From Acidobacteriota bacterium (GTDB lineage Bacteria > Acidobacteriota > Terriglobia > Terriglobales > Acidobacteriaceae), in assembly GCA_021804965.1 (NCBI GenBank), contig JAJZGG010000013.1, forward strand, positions 1-45,884: a DNA stretch of 45,884 bases, written 5' to 3'. This document shows positions 38,758-45,884 of this stretch, in pieces. The translations under genes were made by a program, and so were the position numbers. The notes beneath the pieces were generated by a model. It saw only the letters and a program-made list of their open reading frames with translations. It was not told the DNA's origin and did not search any database. Every line of letters starts with the position of its first letter. Position 1 is the stretch's first letter.

Positions 38758-39240
38758 CCTGTTTCTCCTTCTTGCTCCCGCTGCTCGCGAATCCGTTCTT
38801 GCCGGTGCCGTGCATGGCAGCGATTCCGGAGCCTCCGGTCGCGCACACACGCACCATTCCCTTGGCCGGTTGGACAGACGCACTCATGCGCTCTGCCATC
38901 CGGGAATGCGGAAAATAAGAGGAAATTAATCGCCGGAAAAGAGATTGGGACGGCTCTGGCACGGCCTGGGCAGGCAGAAAAGCGCATGCAGGGCTGTTGC
39001 CCCGCGATGAACTCCGCTCACGTTTTTCCCAAGCATCTGCAGCATCGCTTCGATCCCCGATCCGCCATTTGACTGGCGGATATGGCTGGAGCATACCACG
39101 ATCCCGCTGCCATCCGCGAGTATCGGCTCAAGGCCCGCAGGCTTGCTGCGAGCGAAACTCCATCCCTTGCGCGCATTTAGCGCGCACAGGCAGCGCACAG
39201 CGAAACTCCCGCAGCCAAACTCCGGCAGCGAATCTCGGGC
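38758..39240. other. 483-nt gene-free region
   Basis: No convincing gene. It holds an 8-bp hairpin (39060-39067 with 39074-39081), a 7-bp GC hairpin (TGCGCGC, 39168-39174, with 39180-39186), and loosely repeated CAGCGAAACTCC-like units at about 39150-39235 just past the COA1-like gene. The AT-richer sequence near 38905-38935 may hold the aminotransferase promoter. Confidence 0.5.
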
Positions 39241-39660
39241 TTAGGGATGGATCGTGCACGCCTCGGCATGCACCGGATGCAGCCGGATGCGTTCCCCATC
39301 GGAGGCCACGAACTCGGCCGTGCAGGCGGTCCACAGCTTGTCCTGCTGCTGGGCAAACTCCTCCAGCCGACCACTGCCCTTGGGGCCATGCAGGGGAATC
39401 GTCAGATGGGCACTGCCATTGCCGCCCCGGGAAGCCACCTTGCCGGCAATCGGCCAGCCGCCGGAGATCGGAGCACCCAGCCGCGCAATCACCGCATCCG
39501 AGCTTTGCGCAGCAAAGATCGCCGGCTCCGCTGCGGCCTGTCGCCGCGCACTTCCCATGAACCAGTCCAGCGCACCCAGAATCAGCGCCGGAAACAGGCA
39601 CAGCACCACCGCCAGCACCAGCGCATTCCGCCTGCGGACAACTGCATCTCCCGTGCTCAT
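39241..39660 (-). CDS. COA1-like single-span membrane protein
   Basis: A 139-residue protein with a positively charged start, one membrane segment (about 12-32) and an outer domain. The GAPISGGWPIAGKVASRGGNGSAHLTIPLHGPKGSGRLEEFA stretch resembles the cytochrome oxidase assembly factor COA1 domain found in many bacterial proteins of unknown role. The ATG at 39660 overlaps the stop of the M24 peptidase gene (ATGA), so the two are co-translated. No oxidase gene is nearby, so the family name is only a structural hint. Confidence 0.6.
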   Translation of the reverse strand: MSTGDAVVRRRNALVLAVVLCLFPALILGALDWFMGSARRQAAAEPAIFAAQSSDAVIARLGAPISGGWPIAGKVASRGGNGSAHLTIPLHGPKGSGRLEEFAQQQDKLWTACTAEFVASDGERIRLHPVHAEACTIHP

Positions 39661-40859
39661 GCGATGCGTACCAGTTCCGTCTGCAGTGCTCCGGTCACCC
39701 ATGCCCGGTCCTCAGTCGTCAGCATATTGATCTCGCTGCGAATGCCGAACTCGCCCGGAAGATAGATTCCCGGCTCCACGCTGAAGCAGGTCCGCGGCAG
39801 AATCCGCCGCTCATCATGCGTCTCCAGATCGTCCAGATGCGCGCCCGTTCCATGCAGATCGGCAGCGATATTGTGTCCGGTCCGATGCGTAAAGTAGGCT
39901 CCATATCCGGCAGCCTCAATCTGGGCCCGCGCCGCCCGGTCGGCCTCGAATCCACAGATCGGTCTGTGCGCGGCAAAGGCCTCCTGCACCACCCGGATGG
40001 CCGCATCCCGCGCCGCACGTACAGCGTTAAAAATCGTCTGCTCCCGCTCGCTCTGCTCCCGGCCAATCACGCCCGTCCAAGTCACGTCATAGTGAATGGC
40101 CGGCTTGCCATCGCCCAGCGGCTCCTGCTGCCTGCCCCAGATGTCGATCAGCAGAAAATCTCCGGTGCGAATGGCCCGCGCCTGCGCTGCGGTCGGCTCG
40201 TAGTGGGAGTCGGCGCTGTTGGGGCCCACGCTCACATTCGGCCCGTTCTCCCAGGTCAATCCCTCGCGCCGCATCGCCTCTGCCAGCCGGCCCATCAGCG
40301 TAAATTCGTTGATCGCTCGCGGCATGCCGCTGGCCGGGCGCAGGCAGTCGGCAATCTCCTTCCAGGCAGCCGTCAGAATGCCATCAATGGCGCGCTGCGC
40401 CACCGCATGCGAGGCCATCTGATCGTCGCTCAGCACGGCCTCAAACCGGCTCACCAGATCGGCGGAGCTCACAATCTCCTTGCCCATCTCGCGCAGCAGC
40501 TCCACCGTCCCGGCGTCCACCATCGAAAGATACAAAATGGCATTGCGCGGGGAATACTGCATCGCAATCCGGCGCACACCGCTCAGCATCGACTCCAGCT
40601 CGCGGCCCAGTTCCTGCCAGGAGGAGTACTCGCGCCGCGTACCCGGCAGCGCATCCAGCCGGAAGGACTCAATCCGATGCACCAGCTTGCGCGGTTCACC
40701 CTCGGCCGGCACCAGGTAGTACCATCGCCGCGTCACATGCGCAGCCGGATCCAGCCCAAGCACCCGCGTGGCAATCGGATCCCGATGATGATGATCGTAG
40801 AAAAGCCATCCGTCCAGTCCCTGCTCGCGGATTGCCGCCTGCATCTCGTCCATGCGCAT
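39657..40859 (-). CDS. M24-family metallopeptidase (Xaa-Pro aminopeptidase-like)
   Basis: A 400-residue protein with the creatinase N-domain and pita-bread M24 catalytic domain. The five metal-ligand positions are visible: Asp in DFLLIDIWG, Asp in HYDVTWTGVIG, His in THRTGHNI, Glu in FSVEPGIY and Glu in GIRSEIN. The ligands therefore look complete, although the second motif deviates from DxTRT. Likely a cytoplasmic Xaa-Pro or related peptidase. It has a possible start two codons later (ATG). It lies 123 nt after scpA, which includes a 15-nt tandem repeat. Confidence 0.88.
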   Translation of the reverse strand: MRMDEMQAAIREQGLDGWLFYDHHHRDPIATRVLGLDPAAHVTRRWYYLVPAEGEPRKLVHRIESFRLDALPGTRREYSSWQELGRELESMLSGVRRIAMQYSPRNAILYLSMVDAGTVELLREMGKEIVSSADLVSRFEAVLSDDQMASHAVAQRAIDGILTAAWKEIADCLRPASGMPRAINEFTLMGRLAEAMRREGLTWENGPNVSVGPNSADSHYEPTAAQARAIRTGDFLLIDIWGRQQEPLGDGKPAIHYDVTWTGVIGREQSEREQTIFNAVRAARDAAIRVVQEAFAAHRPICGFEADRAARAQIEAAGYGAYFTHRTGHNIAADLHGTGAHLDDLETHDERRILPRTCFSVEPGIYLPGEFGIRSEINMLTTEDRAWVTGALQTELVRIA

Positions 40860-40955
40860 GAGGACAGCATATCCGACGCCCGAGCCGGCCGTACAACCGG
40901 ACCACGACAGCGCCTGTCTCCGGTCGCATCCTCGCCGGGAGATCCTGTCGGCTCT

Positions 40956-41000
40956 GGGCCAGTTTTGTCAGGGCCAGACTTGTCAGCGCCAGTCTTCGCC
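40956..41000. repeat. 15-nt tandem repeat spanning the scpA stop codon
   Basis: GGGCCAGTTTTGTCA (40956-40970), GGGCCAGACTTGTCA (40971-40985) and GCGCCAGTCTTCGCC (40986-41000). The scpA stop (40983-40985) lies inside the second unit, so the repeat crosses from coding to non-coding sequence. Confidence 0.8.
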
Positions 41001-41870
41001 CGAGTTGCTCTGCGCGATCTCGTTCATCGCCGCATCGAATCCGGTGCTTTTTTTGATCAGAATATCGCCGAAGAGCTGCTTCTGCAGCAGCAGCACGGCC
41101 TGCAGCCGAACCAGCTCCAGCAGGGCCAGAAACGTGGCAATCAGCGCCCGCTCGCTGCGGCTCTGCGCCAGCATGCGTCGCAGGGAGACCGGCTTTTCCT
41201 CAAAGCTCAGCCTGCGGCCCACATACTCCATCATCTGCCGCACCGTCACGCTGTCTTCTTCAATGTTCAGAACCGGGCGCTTCTTCAGCCGATCCAGAAT
41301 CTCGCGGAAGACGCGCACCAGATCCACCGTATCGGCGGCGATTTCCCGATCCTCAGCGGCCACCTCCCGAAACTCCCGCATGCCCGGGTTGGTCCACGTC
41401 GCAGCCTCCAACACCTGCTTCTGCTGCAGCATCTGGGCGGCGTTCTTGAAGCGCTCATGCTCCAGCAGCCGCTCCACCAGCTCCCGTCGCGGATCCTCCG
41501 CCGTGGCATCCTCGCTGCCTGCCGCCACGCGCGGCAGCAGCATCCGGCTCTTGATGTGAATCAGCAGGGAGGCCATGTAAATGAACTCTCCGGCCACGTC
41601 CACATCCGACGCCCGCAACTGCTCCACATAACTCAGAAACTGCTGCGTGATCCGCGCAATCGGAATGTCATAGATATCAATATCCTGCTTGCGGATCAGA
41701 TCCAGCAGCAGGTCCATCGGCCCGTCGTACACCTTGCCCACGGTCACGGAAAAGGGAAACTCCGTCTCCTTGGCCCGCGCTTCTGCAGCAGACGGCTTCG
41801 CCGGTTCCGGCCGGGTTCCATCCCCGCTGCCCTGCGGTTCCGGAAAAGCCAGCACCGGATCCTTGCTCAT
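40983..41870 (-). CDS. scpA: Segregation and condensation protein A
   Basis: A 295-residue kleisin subunit of the SMC-ScpAB complex, which compacts and separates chromosomes. After an Ala/Pro/Glu-rich start, the conserved N-domain reads FSVTVGKVYDGPMDLLLDLIRKQDIDIYDIPIARITQQFLSYVEQL, with EFIYMASLLIHIKSRMLLP following; the C-terminal winged-helix part is RRMLAQSRSERALIATFLALLELVRLQAVLLLQKQLFGDILI. The ATG at 41870 overlaps the trpS stop (ATGA). scpB is not in the window. Confidence 0.94.
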   Translation of the reverse strand: MSKDPVLAFPEPQGSGDGTRPEPAKPSAAEARAKETEFPFSVTVGKVYDGPMDLLLDLIRKQDIDIYDIPIARITQQFLSYVEQLRASDVDVAGEFIYMASLLIHIKSRMLLPRVAAGSEDATAEDPRRELVERLLEHERFKNAAQMLQQKQVLEAATWTNPGMREFREVAAEDREIAADTVDLVRVFREILDRLKKRPVLNIEEDSVTVRQMMEYVGRRLSFEEKPVSLRRMLAQSRSERALIATFLALLELVRLQAVLLLQKQLFGDILIKKSTGFDAAMNEIAQSNSGEDWR

Positions 41871-42898
41871 CGCGCCACCCCGGAGGCAGCAGCATCCAGC
41901 TTGGGCATGCGCATGGCCGCATCCACCTCCTGCATGGTGGCCTCGGCGCGGCTTCGGGCGCGCTCCGAACCGGCCCGCAGAACCTCCATGGCCTGCGCCG
42001 GTGTAAACGAAGCCCTGCGCTGCTGGATGGGACCCAGAATCTGCACCAGCGCGTCGGCAGCCCAGCCCTTGCACTCAATGCATCCAATCCCCGCAGAACG
42101 GCAGCCGGCATTCACCGCCTGCATCCGCTCCGGCGTGGAAAACACCTTGTGCAGATCGCCCACCGGGCAGCGGTCCGGATCGCCGGCATCGGTTCGTCGC
42201 ACGCGGGCCGGGTCGGTCACCATGGTCTTCAGCTTCTGCCGCACGGTCGCTTCCGGATCGGTCAGCTCAATCGTATTCCCATAGCTCTTGGACATCTTGC
42301 GACCGTCGGTGCCGGGCAGCTTCGGAGCCGGCGTCAGCAGCACCTGCGGCTCCGGCAGCACCTCGCGCTCGCCCAGCTTGTAGAACTGGTTGAAGCGCCG
42401 CGCAATCTCCCGCGTCAGCTCCACATGCACCACCTGATCCTGCCCAACCGGGACGAACTTCGGTGTGTACAGCAGAATGTCCGCAGCCTGCAGCAGCGGG
42501 TAGCCCAGGAACCCATAGGTGCTCAGGTCCTTTTCGCTCAGGTTCTCCTGCTGTTCCTTATAGGTGGGCACCCGTTCCAGCCAGCTCACCGGCGTAATCA
42601 TGCTGAAGCGCAGATGCAGATCGGCATGCTGCGGCACGGCACTCTGCAGAAACAGCACACACCGCTCCGGGTCCAGCCCGGCTCCCAGCCAGTCCAGCGC
42701 CACCTCTTCGGTATTGCGAATCAGATTCTCCGTATTCGCATAGTCGGTGGTCAGCGCGTGATAGTCCGCAATGAAAAAGTAGCACTCGTATTCATGCTGC
42801 AGCTTCACCCAGTTGGCCAGCGCACCCATGTAATTGCCCAGGTGCAGTCTGCCGGTCGGCCGCATGCCGCTGAGCACGCGCCCTTTGTTTTGCTTCAT
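41867..42898 (-). CDS. trpS: Tryptophan-tRNA ligase
   Basis: A 343-residue class I aminoacyl-tRNA synthetase that charges tRNA-Trp. The HIGH-type motif HLGN (19-22, in RPTGRLHLGNYMGAL) and KMSKS-type KMSKSYGN are present. The family stretch FLGYPLLQAADILLYTPKFVPVGQDQVVHVELTREIARRFN is intact. Length agrees with bacterial TrpS (about 330-350). The ATG at 42898 is chosen; upstream sequence in frame has no family similarity. It sits between trpD and scpA. Confidence 0.97.
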   Translation of the reverse strand: MKQNKGRVLSGMRPTGRLHLGNYMGALANWVKLQHEYECYFFIADYHALTTDYANTENLIRNTEEVALDWLGAGLDPERCVLFLQSAVPQHADLHLRFSMITPVSWLERVPTYKEQQENLSEKDLSTYGFLGYPLLQAADILLYTPKFVPVGQDQVVHVELTREIARRFNQFYKLGEREVLPEPQVLLTPAPKLPGTDGRKMSKSYGNTIELTDPEATVRQKLKTMVTDPARVRRTDAGDPDRCPVGDLHKVFSTPERMQAVNAGCRSAGIGCIECKGWAADALVQILGPIQQRRASFTPAQAMEVLRAGSERARSRAEATMQEVDAAMRMPKLDAAASGVAR

Positions 42899-42977
42899 GG
42901 CTTCACTCTTGGTCGTCAATTCCGGTCCTTGTCTCAATTCTAACTTTGCGGCCCTGCTGTCCCGTCGGCAGCTCAGG

Positions 42978-43019
42978 GCTGGGCAGACTGCGCGCACGGC
43001 TGGGCAGACTGCGCTCAGG
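42978..43019. repeat. 21-nt direct repeat between trpD and trpS
   Basis: GGCTGGGCAGACTGCGCGCAC-type units (42978-42998 and 42999-43019) differ at two bases; diverged half-copies continue towards and into the trpD end. It lies in the 131-nt trpD-trpS gap. Confidence 0.75.
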
Positions 43020-43029
43020 GCTGCTCAGG

Positions 43030-44145
43030 CTATGCTCCAGGCTGGGTAGCCCAGCGCTGGCCAAACTGCCGCAGCCGCGCCAGCGTGGCCGCCGCCATTC
43101 CCGAAGCAATAGCCTCTGCCCCGCGCTCCACACCCTCCCGCAGGCTGGCGGCCACTCCGCAGGCCACCAGTGCCGCAGCAGCATTCAGCAGCACAATATC
43201 GCGCTTCGGCCCGGTCATTCCGGTCAGAATATCGTAGAGAATTTCGGCATTCGCCTCGGCATCGCCTCCGCCCAGCTGGTCCAGCGTACTGCGCTCCAGC
43301 CCGGCCATCTCCGGGGTAATCTTGGCAGCCTTCATCGCCGGATCGCCCGCCGGCTCCACGCGCACCGTCACCGACTCCCCGGTCGTCGTCAGCTCATCCA
43401 GCCCATCGGAGCCATGCACCACAAAGGCATGGCGGGTCGACTTCAGCTCCAGCAGCGTGCGCGCCACCAACAGCGCACGGCTGGGGGCAAGCACGCCGAT
43501 CACCTGCGTCCGGGCTCCGGCGGGGTTGGTCAGCGGTCCGCAGAGGTTGAAGATGGTCCGGAATCCCAGCGCATTGCGCACCCCGGCCACTGCCTTCATC
43601 GCCGGATGCAGCATCGGCGCATGCAGAAACACAAATCCCGTCTCGCGCAGGCATTCGGCCGCCAGCTTGGGCTCCAGCGTAATGGGCACGCCCAGCGCCT
43701 CCAGCACGTCCGCCGAGCCACAGCGCGAGGTCACGGCCCGATTTCCATGCTTGGCCACGCGCGCACCGGCCGCCGCTGCCACCAGCGCCGCACCGGTGGA
43801 AATATTAAAGGTCTGCGGACCGCCACCTCCGGTTCCGCAGGTATCCACAATCGATGCCCGTTCCTCTTCGGTCAACGGAATCTCCGTGGCCCGTGCCCGC
43901 ATCTCCTCCACAAATCCAGCCAGCTCCGGAGCCAGCTCCCCGCGCGTGGCCAGCGCCGTCAGCAGGGCTCCGGTCTCCAGCTCGCTCGCCTTGCCCTCCA
44001 GCATCTCCACCAGAGCCGCCCGCGCCTCTTCGCGCGTCAGCGCCGCTCCGTCCTGCGCCACCGGTTTCAGCAGTTCTCTTACCTTGGACAAACCCGTACC
44101 CCTCCCGCGTGCGTTCCCTTTTCGGCGAGCCGCACCGTCCCACAT
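43030..44145 (-). CDS. trpD: Anthranilate phosphoribosyltransferase
   Basis: A 371-residue enzyme (353 if the alternative start is used) that joins anthranilate to PRPP, the second step of tryptophan synthesis. The PRPP motif [54 protein letters not shown] and the acidic GLDELTTT region are intact. Two starts are plausible: ATG at 44145 with GGAAG upstream, or TTG at 44091 with a stronger GGGAGGGG site and a length closer to the family's about 340. The gene is divergent from sucC and stands first in the trpD-trpS-scpA run; no other trp genes are here. Confidence 0.95.
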   Translation of the reverse strand: MWDGAARRKGNARGRGTGLSKVRELLKPVAQDGAALTREEARAALVEMLEGKASELETGALLTALATRGELAPELAGFVEEMRARATEIPLTEEERASIVDTCGTGGGGPQTFNISTGAALVAAAAGARVAKHGNRAVTSRCGSADVLEALGVPITLEPKLAAECLRETGFVFLHAPMLHPAMKAVAGVRNALGFRTIFNLCGPLTNPAGARTQVIGVLAPSRALLVARTLLELKSTRHAFVVHGSDGLDELTTTGESVTVRVEPAGDPAMKAAKITPEMAGLERSTLDQLGGGDAEANAEILYDILTGMTGPKRDIVLLNAAAALVACGVAASLREGVERGAEAIASGMAAATLARLRQFGQRWATQPGA

Positions 44146-44181
44146 CCTGTCTTCCAGCCGCAAATCCGGCCTGCATCCGGT

Positions 44182-44211
44182 TTGCCCGCCTGTTGCCTCG
44201 TCCGATACGAT
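44182..44211 (+). promoter_or_regulatory. Candidate sigma-70 promoter of sucCD
   Basis: TTGCCC (44182-44187), an 18-nt spacer and TACGAT (44206-44211), about 100 nt before the sucC ATG in the gap divergent from trpD. Moderate match only. Confidence 0.35.
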
Positions 44212-44317
44212 GAAGGCGCGACAGGCGCGCACTGGACTCTCGGATCCTGTACCGCACTCCGAAATCTTCCCGGACAGCGCAATCTTCCCTGCCGCCAGAG
44301 AGCGCATCTCAGCATTT

Positions 44318-45496
44318 ATGAAGATACACGAGTATCAGGCAAAGGCAATTCTCGCCAAGTACGGCGTCCCCGTACCGCGGGGTGAGGTGGCGAACACGCT
44401 GCCAGAGGCAGTGGAAGCTGCCAGAACCCTGCTGGCCAATGGCGCCACGGGCGTCGTCGTCAAGGCCCAGATTCACGCAGGAGGGCGCGGTAAAGGTGGC
44501 GGCGTCAAGGTGGCCCGCGCCCTGGCCGACGCAGAAACCCATGCCAAGAACATCCTCGGCATGCAGCTGGTCACTCACCAGACCGGTCCGGCCGGGCAGA
44601 AAGTCCAGCGCCTGCTGATCGAAGAGACGGCCGCCATCGACCGCGAACTCTACCTCGGCATCGTCCTCGACCGCGCCGTCGGCAAATACGTCTTCATGGC
44701 CTCGCAGGCCGGTGGCATGGAGATTGAAGAGGTTGCAGCCAAGGACCCGAAGGCCATCATCAAGGAAGTCATCGATCCGGCCATCGGCCTCGGAGCCTAT
44801 CAGGGCCGCAAGCTGGCCTTTGCCCTGGGCATCAAGCCCACCCAGATCAACCAGGCCGTGGCCTTCTTCCAGAGCCTCTACCGGGCATTTCTGGAAACCG
44901 ACGCCTCGCTGGTCGAGATCAATCCCTTCATCACCACCACCGATGACAAGCTCTTTGCCCTCGATGCCAAGATGACCTTCGACGACAACGCGCTCTTCCG
45001 CCATCCGGAAATCAAGGCACTGCGCGATGTCGCCGAGGAAGATCCGCTCGAGGTCGAGGCCAGCAAGTACTCACTCAACTACATCAAGCTCGACGGCTCC
45101 ATCGCCTGCATGGTCAACGGTGCCGGACTGGCCATGGCCACCATGGACATCATCCAGTACGCAGGCGGCAGCCCGGCCAACTTCCTCGACGTGGGCGGCG
45201 GTGCCACCCAGGAGCAGATCGAGCACGCCTTTGAGATTCTGCTCTCAGACAAAAACGTCAAGGCCATCTTCATCAACATCTTCGGCGGCATCCTGCGCGT
45301 GGACCGTCTGGCAACCGGCGTCGTCGCTGCTGCCCGCAAGCTCAGCGTCACCCTGCCCATTGTTCTGCGTCTGGAAGGCACCAACGTCGAGGAGGGTCGC
45401 AGAATTCTGCAGGAATCCGGCCTCAACTTCCAGGTGGGCGCAACCATGAAAGAAGCCGCCGATCTCGTGGTGGCAGCAGCGAAAGCGGGGGCCTAA
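44318..45496 (+). CDS. sucC: Succinate-CoA ligase (ADP-forming) beta subunit
   Basis: A 392-residue ATP-grasp subunit that works with SucD in the TCA cycle (succinyl-CoA to succinate with ATP or GTP formation). The start [38 protein letters not shown] (nucleotide-binding), [23 protein letters not shown] and [15 protein letters not shown] are family marks. The ATG at 44318 gives the standard length; the frame is open far upstream across the trpD region, but that is not coding. No strong ribosome-binding site is visible. sucD follows after 1 nt. Confidence 0.97.
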   Translation: MKIHEYQAKAILAKYGVPVPRGEVANTLPEAVEAARTLLANGATGVVVKAQIHAGGRGKGGGVKVARALADAETHAKNILGMQLVTHQTGPAGQKVQRLLIEETAAIDRELYLGIVLDRAVGKYVFMASQAGGMEIEEVAAKDPKAIIKEVIDPAIGLGAYQGRKLAFALGIKPTQINQAVAFFQSLYRAFLETDASLVEINPFITTTDDKLFALDAKMTFDDNALFRHPEIKALRDVAEEDPLEVEASKYSLNYIKLDGSIACMVNGAGLAMATMDIIQYAGGSPANFLDVGGGATQEQIEHAFEILLSDKNVKAIFINIFGGILRVDRLATGVVAAARKLSVTLPIVLRLEGTNVEEGRRILQESGLNFQVGATMKEAADLVVAAAKAGA

Positions 45497-45497
45497 G

Positions 45498-45884
45498 ATG
45501 TCAGTTCTTGTGGATAAAAACACGCGTCTCATCGTCCAGGGCATCACCGGCAAGGAAGGCACCTTCCATGCCAAGGGTGCTGCCGAATACGGCACCCAGG
45601 TCGTCGGCGGAGTCACGCCCGGCAAGGGTGGAACCACCCACGAGGGCTGGCCGGTCTTCAACACCGTTGCCGAAGCCGTGGAAAAGACCGGGGCCAACGC
45701 CACCGTCATCTTTGTTCCGCCTCCGTTTGCCGCCGATGCCATTCTCGAAGCCGAGGACGCCGGACTGCCGCTGATCGTCTGCATCACCGAGGGCATCCCC
45801 ACCCTCGACATGGTCAAGGTCTGGAGCAAGATCAAGGGCTCCAGCTCCCGGCTCATCGGCCCCAACTGCCCCGGCGTCATCTCG
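45498..45884 (+). CDS. sucD: Succinate-CoA ligase alpha subunit, N-terminal fragment
   Basis: The first 129 codons, cut by the window edge. The CoA-binding Rossmann region reads [33 protein letters not shown], followed by [34 protein letters not shown] and IGPNCPGVI, all SucD signatures. The phosphohistidine lies beyond the edge. The ATG is 1 nt after the sucC stop, so the subunits are translationally coupled. Confidence 0.97.
   Translation, partial: MSVLVDKNTRLIVQGITGKEGTFHAKGAAEYGTQVVGGVTPGKGGTTHEGWPVFNTVAEAVEKTGANATVIFVPPPFAADAILEAEDAGLPLIVCITEGIPTLDMVKVWSKIKGSSSRLIGPNCPGVIS

Noticed and set aside
39120-39146. A GCCGATAC box on the minus strand before the aminotransferase
   Set aside because: The -10 looks like sigma-28, but the position 11 nt upstream (GCAAGCCT) does not resemble TAAAGTTT and the gene is about 360 nt away.
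44182-44208. TCCGATAC before sucC as a sigma-28 site
   Set aside because: No TAAA-type -35 at the required distance; the same sequence fits an ordinary promoter better.

Overview
The window is high-GC bacterial chromosome with tightly packed, often overlapping genes. A VWFA-related secreted protein of the type common in Acidobacteria, a GH10 xylanase beside it and the overall gene set suggest an acidobacterium (class Terriglobia, Acidobacteriaceae-like). That is an inference from gene content; no rRNA is present to confirm it. I see no tRNA or rRNA gene, insertion sequence, prophage or CRISPR array.

Layout. 1-6.3 kb: the start of carA and lepB on the minus strand, then a plus-strand run of a cell-wall recycling pair (serine hydrolase, murQ), murA and a membrane diguanylate cyclase. 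6.3-9.3 kb: pnp and rpsO (minus), facing the cyclase across a two-way terminator. 9.4-12.1 kb: a minus-strand group of a small unknown protein, a GH10 xylanase and a VWFA-related exported protein. 12.2-37.3 kb: one large minus-strand flagellar cluster. In transcription order it runs fliK, flgD, flgE, a second fliN, a fliO-like gene, fliP, fliQ, fliR, flhB, flhA, fliA, fliM, a FliY-like fliN, an MshEN-domain protein, cheY, cheX, flgF, flgG, flgA, flgH, flgI, flgJ, flgM, flgN, flgK, flgL. 37.4-44.1 kb: minus-strand housekeeping genes (class III aminotransferase, COA1-like protein, M24 peptidase, scpA, trpS, trpD). 44.3 kb to the end: sucC and the start of sucD (plus).

How it fits together. The flagellar cluster encodes the export gate, switch, rod, hook, P and L rings, hook-filament junction, hook-length control, sigma-28 (FliA), its anti-sigma factor FlgM, and CheY with the CheX phosphatase. 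FliF, FliG, FliH, FliI, FliE, FlgB, FlgC, the filament and MotAB must be encoded elsewhere. I read sigma-28-like promoters (TAAAGTTT-N11-GCCGATAA type) before flgM and cheY and, unexpectedly, before the diguanylate cyclase about 20 kb from fliA. Together with an MshEN-type (cyclic-di-GMP-binding fold) protein between fliN and cheY, this suggests a local c-di-GMP circuit tied to flagellar assembly: a FliA-controlled synthase and a candidate receptor beside the switch.

A second theme is the abundance of short tandem repeats with 12-nt and 15-nt periods. They lie inside coding regions (serine hydrolase, flgI, flgJ, fliA, fliO-like, fliK) and also in leaders and gene junctions (before the serine hydrolase, before cheY, around the scpA stop). 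In coding regions they give tetra- or pentapeptide repeats. In two leaders they overlap the ribosome-binding site.
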